Positions 61,501 through 64,000 of a DNA stretch of 64,000 nucleotides are shown in pieces. Each line of letters starts with the position of its first letter. Positions within the stretch are counted from its first letter, which is position 1. The DNA lies in NCBI GenBank assembly GCA_038025085.1, contig CM076140.1, forward strand, positions 15,396,001-15,460,000, in the 5' to 3' direction. The DNA is from Tetragonia tetragonoides (taxonomy: Eukaryota > Streptophyta > Magnoliopsida > Caryophyllales > Aizoaceae). The position numbers were made by a program, and so were the translations under genes. The notes below the pieces were generated by a model that worked only from the letters and a program-made list of their open reading frames with translations, was not told where the DNA came from and did no database searches.

Positions 61501-61654
61501 TTGCTTCGCAGAATCTCTCCCACTGGACTCCGTTCCAGAGTCGGCAAAATCTGCTTACGCATCCTTCAGGGGTTCTTTGGATTCTCCGAGCAGGAATCAC
61601 AGAGGCACACAAGTAGTTAGTCCTCCAACCATCTCCCAGTATCGACGTAGATGA
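36597..61654 (+). CDS. SEC5: Exocyst complex subunit SEC5 (21 exons)
   Basis: SEC5 is part of the eight-subunit exocyst, which tethers secretory vesicles to the plasma membrane. Exons: 36597-36998, 42505-42656, 43215-43306, 43952-44146, 44273-44400, 44486-44644, 46941-47045, 48212-48286, 48500-48637, 48740-48916, 50152-50292, 50963-51089, 51174-51384, 53463-53578, 53675-53909, 55672-55765, 58581-58658, 58738-58794, 59174-59323, 60790-61005, 61433-61654. They total 3270 nt, 1089 residues, with consistent phases and GT-AG introns. It begins MSSDSDEDELLQIALKEQ and ends in an Arg-rich tail, as in Arabidopsis SEC5A of about the same length. The disordered N-terminus (1-134) has NPNPNPNP and a 9-Gly run. 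The conserved SEC5 region starts near residue 216 (EKLAYFSEKFD). The only ATG in frame sets the start. Confidence 0.96.
38085..38516. mobile_element. hAT-like non-autonomous element in SEC5 intron 1
   Basis: Ends CAGGGAATTAAATAG and CTATTTAATTCCATG are inverted repeats with one mismatch. Flanked by GTCATAAG at 38077-38084 and 38517-38524, a perfect 8-bp target duplication. Both terminal regions are rich in GCGGC/CGCGATA/GTCGCGGCG words around an AT-rich centre. Non-coding. Confidence 0.8.
39026..39078 (+). mobile_element. 17-nt LINE-tail insertion with 18-bp target duplication
   Basis: GTTTTTAAATGAAGCAAA occurs at 39026-39043 and again at 39061-39078. Between them lie only 17 nt, ACCTTTATCTAAAAAAA, equal to the very 3' tail of the LINEs elsewhere in these introns (for example TCTTTATCTAAAAAA at 50788 and 58499). 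It reads as an extremely 5'-truncated product of target-primed reverse transcription. Confidence 0.75.
39590..39875 (-). pseudogene. Antisense LINE fragment (zf-RVT)
   Basis: The minus strand reads NLNALQHLFFEFPFSNSIWK, the zf-RVT zinc-binding segment (HLFF-C-FS--IW) of plant L1-type LINEs, with Cys replaced by Phe. Frames before and after are disrupted. In SEC5 intron 1. Confidence 0.5.
40207..40522 (+). mobile_element. 5'-truncated L1-type LINE, 3' end
   Basis: Contains the terminal coding segment (CGAFGWSG.., then LASLWA- and IDVQRHWGDL stop) and the 3' end with GGACTCCTTGTCCTC and TTAATAAAAAAAA. The flanks AGGATGAAAAGTTTATCT (40189-40206) and AGGATGAAACATTTATCC (40523-40540) form an 18-bp target duplication with three differences. 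In SEC5 intron 1. Confidence 0.7.
40982..41180 (+). mobile_element. 5'-truncated L1-type LINE, older insertion of a nested pair
   Basis: Shares the 3' end with the neighbouring copies: VWEHVVYLGSLWAKAAGAFK, then PLTLVQRHWRDL stop, GATTCCTTATCCTCC and TCTTATCTAAAAAA. The left target duplication is AATATTTCACCTCGGTGAC (40963-40981). Its right partner was later split by the next LINE and survives as AATAATTTCACCTC (41183-41196) plus CGGTGGC after 41860. Confidence 0.7.
41197..41850 (+). mobile_element. L1-type LINE 3' fragment with zf-RVT, younger of a nested pair
   Basis: Encodes FVWTLVLGRVNTYDMVQRRR, then CVMCRHDGEDGLHLFVLCDF (zf-RVT: C-C...HLF--C), WLERNSSVF and DHVVYLASLWAK. About 80 bp of extra sequence interrupts the end before FKGVPLTFVQHHWRDL. 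The tail is CTTCTTATCTAAAAC. It inserted into the right target duplication of the LINE before it: AATTTCACCTC precedes it and AAAATTTCACCTCGGTGGC follows. Confidence 0.75.
44838..45580. mobile_element. hAT-like non-autonomous element in SEC5 intron 6
   Basis: Ends CAATGTTTCTC and GAGAAACATTG are perfect 11-bp inverted repeats. Flanked by GTTATATG at 44830-44837 and 45581-45588, a perfect 8-bp duplication. Inside, GCGGATC/GATACGGGGAT words on the left and CGTGTCGACACGCGAC words on the right flank AT-rich and CT-rich sequence. Open frames inside are composition effects. Confidence 0.85.
46516..46542. repeat. (TG)n microsatellite in SEC5 intron 6
   Basis: About 13 TG units, uninterrupted. Confidence 0.9.
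47716..47890. mobile_element. hAT-like fragment related to 13960-14144
   Basis: Shares AGTGTTGAGTGTCCATACCC, TGAAATGAAKAGTC and the right end GAGTAACATAG with the element at 13960-14144 and the right end of 56642-57128. The left end is diverged and I see no target duplication. In SEC5 intron 7. Confidence 0.5.
49440..49812 (+). pseudogene. LINE fragment without a 3' tail (SEC5 intron 10)
   Basis: Frames in several pieces match the zf-RVT region of the neighbouring L1 copies: CVMCH, HEFARSLCGLG, WHCACMAT, WGRNSRVFTG and VYMASVWAKAAF. It stops after the AKAA block with no TTATCTAAAA tail, so it has been truncated at both ends. Confidence 0.55.
50405..50800 (+). mobile_element. L1-type LINE 3' fragment (SEC5 intron 11)
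   Basis: Reads FVWDRVVHLASLWAKA, then GMSLTDLQRYWGDL stop, GGACTCCTTGTCCCCC and TTCTTTATCTAAAAAA. Earlier zf-RVT sequence is present but frame-broken. No target duplication found by eye. Confidence 0.65.
51570..52385 (+). mobile_element. RTE-type LINE 3' fragment (SEC5 intron 13)
   Basis: Split frames read PLKFEGKFYHAAI, KVRNEEVRDRVGVADIESNM, then RETRLGWFVHVKRRHQD and GRPRKNGVR. This is the C-terminal block of plant RTE-clade reverse transcriptases. The 3' region holds GAAACAGCCTTTCTAATAG, GGGGTAAGGTTGCGTACATC and CTGGGTTGTTG, the tail form of RTE LINEs and of SINEs that use them. Distinct from the L1-type copies around it. Several stops and frame changes. Confidence 0.6.
52382..52893. repeat. 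~270-bp direct tandem duplication in SEC5 intron 13
   Basis: Units at about 52382-52635 and 52658-52893 share GGGGCTTTARCATTTTGGGC, TAATGAAGTAGG, CTGAAAGGGTCTCTGATTGG, TTATGTGCTTGTTTTC, GATAAATGGGAAACCAAG and GATTGGGTGGAAGGAATAAT. There are a few indels (22 bp missing from unit 2 near AGCCACAG). It starts at the edge of the RTE fragment. Confidence 0.75.
54771..55380 (-). mobile_element. L1-type LINE 3' fragment, antisense in SEC5 intron 15
   Basis: The minus strand encodes PLKVCTFVWTTVLGR, then VCVMCHRGSESCMHLFVMC (zf-RVT), WRCLCLAIFWCLWLERNARVF and a terminal block ending in a stop. The flanks AAAGTGCATTCCTTGTT (54754-54770) and AAAGTGCATTCATTGTT (55381-55397) form a 17-bp target duplication with one change. 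The tail is GAAATTTTCTAAAAC. This is the only L1 copy with its 3' end that is inserted against the gene direction. Confidence 0.75.
56254..56418 (+). mobile_element. tRNA-derived SINE sharing the LINE tail (SEC5 intron 16)
   Basis: An A box GTGGGTAGCTCACCTGG and a B box AGGTTCAAGTCTCC lie near the 5' end, a short body follows, and the 3' end is GTTATCTAAAAAAATTAAG. The flanks ATTTTTGGGGATT (56241-56253) and ATTTTTGGGATT (56419-56430) are a target duplication. The 3' tail TTATCTAAAAAA is the same as that of the L1-type LINEs in these introns. Confidence 0.75.
56642..57128. mobile_element. hAT-like non-autonomous element in SEC5 intron 16
   Basis: The left end is CTACATTATCAAGACTCGG. The complement of the right end is CTATGTTACCAGGACTCGG, with 15 of 19 matching. 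Flanked by CTAACAAG at 56634-56641 and 57129-57136, a perfect 8-bp duplication. The interior has CCGAGTC, GACACGGGTACC and GTGTCC-type words. A direct duplication around GTTTTGCTTTTGTTTTTTTT lies near 56771-56835. Confidence 0.85.
57865..58513 (+). mobile_element. L1-type LINE 3' fragment in SEC5 intron 16
   Basis: Starts near the KVPLKVRA / WTLVLDRVNTYDLRQRR block, continues through a frame-broken zf-RVT region and FGAFGWKG, and ends QHNWANL stop, GGATAGCTTGTCCTCC and CTTTATCTAAAAAA. The flanks AAATTTACGACTAGTT (57849-57864) and AAATTTGCGACTAGTT (58514-58529) are a 16-bp target duplication with one change. Confidence 0.75.
59666..59919. mobile_element. Stowaway MITE in SEC5 intron 19
   Basis: Begins CTCCATCCGTCCCAAAATCT and ends GATTTTGGAAAGGAGGGAA, flanked by TA on both sides. 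The inverted repeats extend inward (CATTTGACTTTG ... AAAGTCAAATGG). CTCCCTCCGTCCC is the Stowaway terminal consensus. Confidence 0.85.
60214..60414 (+). CDS. Unidentified 66-codon ORF in SEC5 intron 19
   Basis: Opens with ATG and runs 66 codons to TAG, rich in Lys, Leu and Glu (KLQMQNTSVTHALGAGKLLR, then KAVLNDLRKKHLDIRK). Composition is protein-like, but it lies wholly inside an intron on the sense strand and I recognise no family. Just upstream another frame reads VGDIFTNFF, loosely like the end of a copia RNase H (ADIFTKPL), so a transposon remnant is possible. No evidence of expression. Confidence 0.2.
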   Translation: MLNNFAICLRNPKFVALSRYELEKLQMQNTSVTHALGAGKLLRFGEAKMYKAVLNDLRKKHLDIRK

Positions 61655-61809
61655 GCTGGGTTGTATTTTTGAGTTCTTGTCTATTCCCTCTCTCATTTTG
61701 CCTCCATTTTTATTTTTTTGCACAGTTTTGCTCTCATTGTTGTGTTCTTATGTTGTATTCTAGCAAATATAGTGAATCAGTGCAATACATTCTTACAGTA
61801 TATTGTGTT

Positions 61810-61815
61810 AATAAA
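61810..61815 (+). terminator. SEC5 polyadenylation signal candidate
   Basis: AATAAA about 155 nt after the SEC5 stop, within a T-rich 3' region containing TGTTGTGTTCTTATG upstream. A likely near-upstream element. The cleavage site is not determinable here. Confidence 0.45.
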
Positions 61816-61819
61816 ATTG

Positions 61820-62627
61820 TAGCATCTTTTTGTGAACCTTTTTTGGTCATTGTATTTATCAATCAGCTTTCAGTTCACTCAGGCTAGTGAGCTTCCTGCG
61901 CCTCTGAGATTATCTTATAACAAATTTAGTGAGCTTCCCACTTGATTTTCAAAAAGATGCTGAAGTGAATTTGTGGAACACGTTAAGCATGCAAGAATGT
62001 CCTTGTGCTGTACAAAGGAATGTGGTCATGCTGCCTACCTCAAAATTCATAATATGCTTCAGACTTCAGTGCTTTAAGGAAACAAACCAAGAGATGTTAC
62101 AAAAAAGACCAATGAAAGCGTGACATCGAAATTTTTCCCTGAACATCTCGTGGGAGGTGTTAATGGCAAGGTGTCAGATTGGCAGAAATCACGTCTATGT
62201 CAATGGAACTGGTGGCTAATGATTTCCAGGTTAGAGCTGTTGACGGCATATGCCCCTGTTTCAACTTGACTAATCAGGGATAAGGTGTTGATTTTGGGAG
62301 TTACTTGCGCATGTGCAACCATGGAAAATAGGGTATCAATTTTGGGAGTTCTCCCGGCCAATGTTGCGGCTGCTTTGGATGGTGATTTAACTCAATCAAT
62401 GGAAGATTGCCAGTGTCGGATAATGATTTTACTCGATTGATTTTACTCGATCAATGGGAGATCGGCATTCGGCAGTGTTGGATAGTGATTTTACTCAATC
62501 AATGGAAGATCGGTGACCATCGATCGATATTTTACTCAAAAAAGAAAGGGATAAGGTGTAATACATGTTATCTTATGTGATCCTGCCGGAAGCAGGAGCA
62601 CATTTAAGAGTCGGTGGTGGTGATTAG
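61820..62627. other. Intergenic sequence between SEC5 and the next element
   Basis: No supported gene. From about 62280 to 62540 it contains loosely repeated units built on TTTTACTCRATYRATGGRAGAT and GTGTTGATTTTGGGAGTT, each occurring two to four times in degenerate form. Confidence 0.5.
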
Positions 62628-63272
62628 CTAGGTTGCACCGATACCTGGCCCAACAGCAGTATCCCTTATCCGATACGTTTCGGATACCGATACTTCTAGG
62701 ATACACGCCCGATACTTGAGAATATGCACCCGATACGTATCGGAGAAGTATCCTATTTTTTCGTATTAGTTTTTTACCAAAATAGTTATGGATACTCTTC
62801 GGATACACGGTGGATACTTTAAGGATACACCAAATCAGCAAACACTTTAATTAATTAAATTTTTTGCAACAAAGATTAAGTACTTCTTTAAATATATGTC
62901 TATGCAACCCAAAAGAAATGACCTTTCTCTCTCATCATAGCCTCCATCTTGTCTGATCTGAAGGCTTACGCCTACCGGAGCAGCTGGTTGGTTCGCCAAC
63001 TCTCTCTATCTTCCACACATCCATACCAGCAACTAATTAGTCATCAACTTACTCACGCGTCTTTCAACTCTGATATTTCTTAATGGAGAATGGTATATAG
63101 ATGTTAACAATGCCACTAATAAAGGTCATAAGATGAATTGTACTTAACCTCCTTTTTTTTTAAGTGATTATATAATATATTTTATATTATATTTTTGCCG
63201 TACCCGTATCCTAGGAAATTTAGAATTGCAGTATCCCACACCCATATCCGTACCCGTATCCGTGCAACCTAG
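62628..63272. mobile_element. hAT-like non-autonomous element between SEC5 and LSM3
   Basis: Ends CTAGGTTGCACCGATAC and GTATCCGTGCAACCTAG are inverted repeats with one mismatch. Flanked by GTGATTAG at 62620-62627 and 63273-63280, a perfect 8-bp duplication. Both ends are rich in CCGATACG/GGATAC words around an AT-rich centre. Confidence 0.85.
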
Positions 63273-63748
63273 GTGATTAGTAGGCAACTAAGCATAATGG
63301 GTACTGGCCTGTTAAGTTTCCTGGCTATTCAAAAAAAAAGAAAAAAGGAATCGAAAGAAAGAAGTGGAAAATATCGGCTGTTATGCACAACCAATCGCCG
63401 CCTTTTGGTGGTTGGATCTTGGATGACAGCTTGTAGCCAATTGGTGCATTCGCAGATTTGTTCAAGTAGGATCACATATCTCCCAAATTTAACAACCAAG
63501 ATAAATCTACTAGATCAGTCATCATGCAGACACAGCATTCATCCAATATCGTGTGCAGGACAGGTAAAATTAGGAAGCACTTTAAAATAAATAAAGCCTA
63601 CATTCATTCGCAAAAGTTATATGCCCTTGTGTCTTGTGATTAAGCTAAAGTTGGATAAACTATGCCTTGACCTCAAAAAAAGATAAGATCAGAACAGATG
63701 CAACAAGATGCTTAATTCCTTAAGATCCAAAGACCTTGAACTACTGCT

Positions 63749-63829
63749 TCAAGCTGTCCTCAAAGGGGGTGATACCAATATTACGCCATCTCCTCTAACA
63801 AAGAGAAACGGAACAGTGCGCCTTGTAGT
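63749..63829 (-). CDS. LSM3: LSM3 (U6 snRNA-associated Sm-like protein), last exon, partial gene
   Basis: The minus strand has an acceptor TTCTCTTCCAG, then 27 codons reading [26 protein letters not shown] and a stop. This is the C-terminal part of LSM3, with the Sm2 motif [17 protein letters not shown]3 is a subunit of the LSM2-8 ring that binds the U6 snRNA 3' end in the nucleus and of the LSM1-7 ring in mRNA decay. The exon starts at phase 0. The rest of the gene lies beyond the right edge, and 63830-64000 looks like intron. The gene is convergent with SEC5. Confidence 0.85.
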   Translation of the reverse strand, partial: TTRRTVPFLFVRGDGVILVSPPLRTA

Positions 63830-64000
63830 CTGGAAGAGAAAACAAACGCAGAAATAAGTAGAGAATCTTATAACACCAATTGCACTAGTATATATGAGGG
63901 CAACAGAGTTCCCATGTAATCAAGTGTCACATCCCACAAGGAATTTGTAGATCTTGCGGGATCTAAATATATGTCTTGACTCTTGAGAAACCTTGCACCG

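Overview
The window is nuclear DNA of a flowering plant, most likely a eudicot. It carries multi-exon plant genes with GT-AG introns and TA-rich, repeat-filled intergenic DNA. The transposons are plant types: Ty1/copia with an initiator-Met tRNA primer site, L1-type LINEs with a zf-RVT tail, Stowaway and Tourist MITEs, and hAT-like elements. I cannot name the species.

Two complete genes and the end of a third are clear. (1) Cytosolic fructose-1,6-bisphosphatase, + strand, 23992-34013: 12 exons, 341 codons, all intact. Intron 7 has been enlarged to 5.9 kb by a 4.8-kb copia element and a small inverted-repeat element. (2) The exocyst subunit SEC5, + strand, 36597-61654: 21 exons, 1089 codons, intact. 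Its introns are crowded with LINE 3' ends, hAT-like elements, a SINE and a Stowaway MITE. (3) The last exon of LSM3 (U6 snRNA-associated Sm-like protein), - strand, 63749-63829, convergent with SEC5 and running off the right edge.

Layout. 1-6.6 kb: gene-free, with a Tourist-like MITE, three direct copies of a 150-bp element and a Stowaway MITE. 6.67-11.66 kb: a roughly 5-kb tract bounded by CACTA-like ends rich in GTCGCAC-type motifs. It encloses a 40-bp minisatellite, three diverged copies of a 280-bp sequence and two decayed exons of an M3-family oligopeptidase. 11.7-19.4 kb: LINE debris, a 49-bp-arm inverted repeat, a complete SINE, a small hAT-like element and a 3-kb SIRE-like LTR fragment between 53-bp direct repeats. 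19.7-20.1 kb: a small, apparently broken C2H2-like ORF on the - strand. 20.9-22.55 kb: repeats, including two hAT-like elements with 8-bp target duplications. 23.8-34 kb: FBPase. 34.65-35.4 kb: an ACCCGA-rich element. 36.4-61.8 kb: SEC5. 62.6-63.3 kb: another hAT-like element, then LSM3.

The three host genes have unrelated housekeeping roles: cytosolic sucrose synthesis/gluconeogenesis, tethering of secretory vesicles, and RNA processing. The more unusual material is in the mobile DNA. There is an L1 LINE population and a tRNA-derived SINE ending in the same TTATCTAAAA tail, with a 17-nt insertion consisting only of that tail between perfect 18-bp target duplications. There are at least seven hAT-like non-autonomous elements with 8-bp target duplications and simple-motif interiors. 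The copia element has near-identical LTRs but a badly frame-broken interior.
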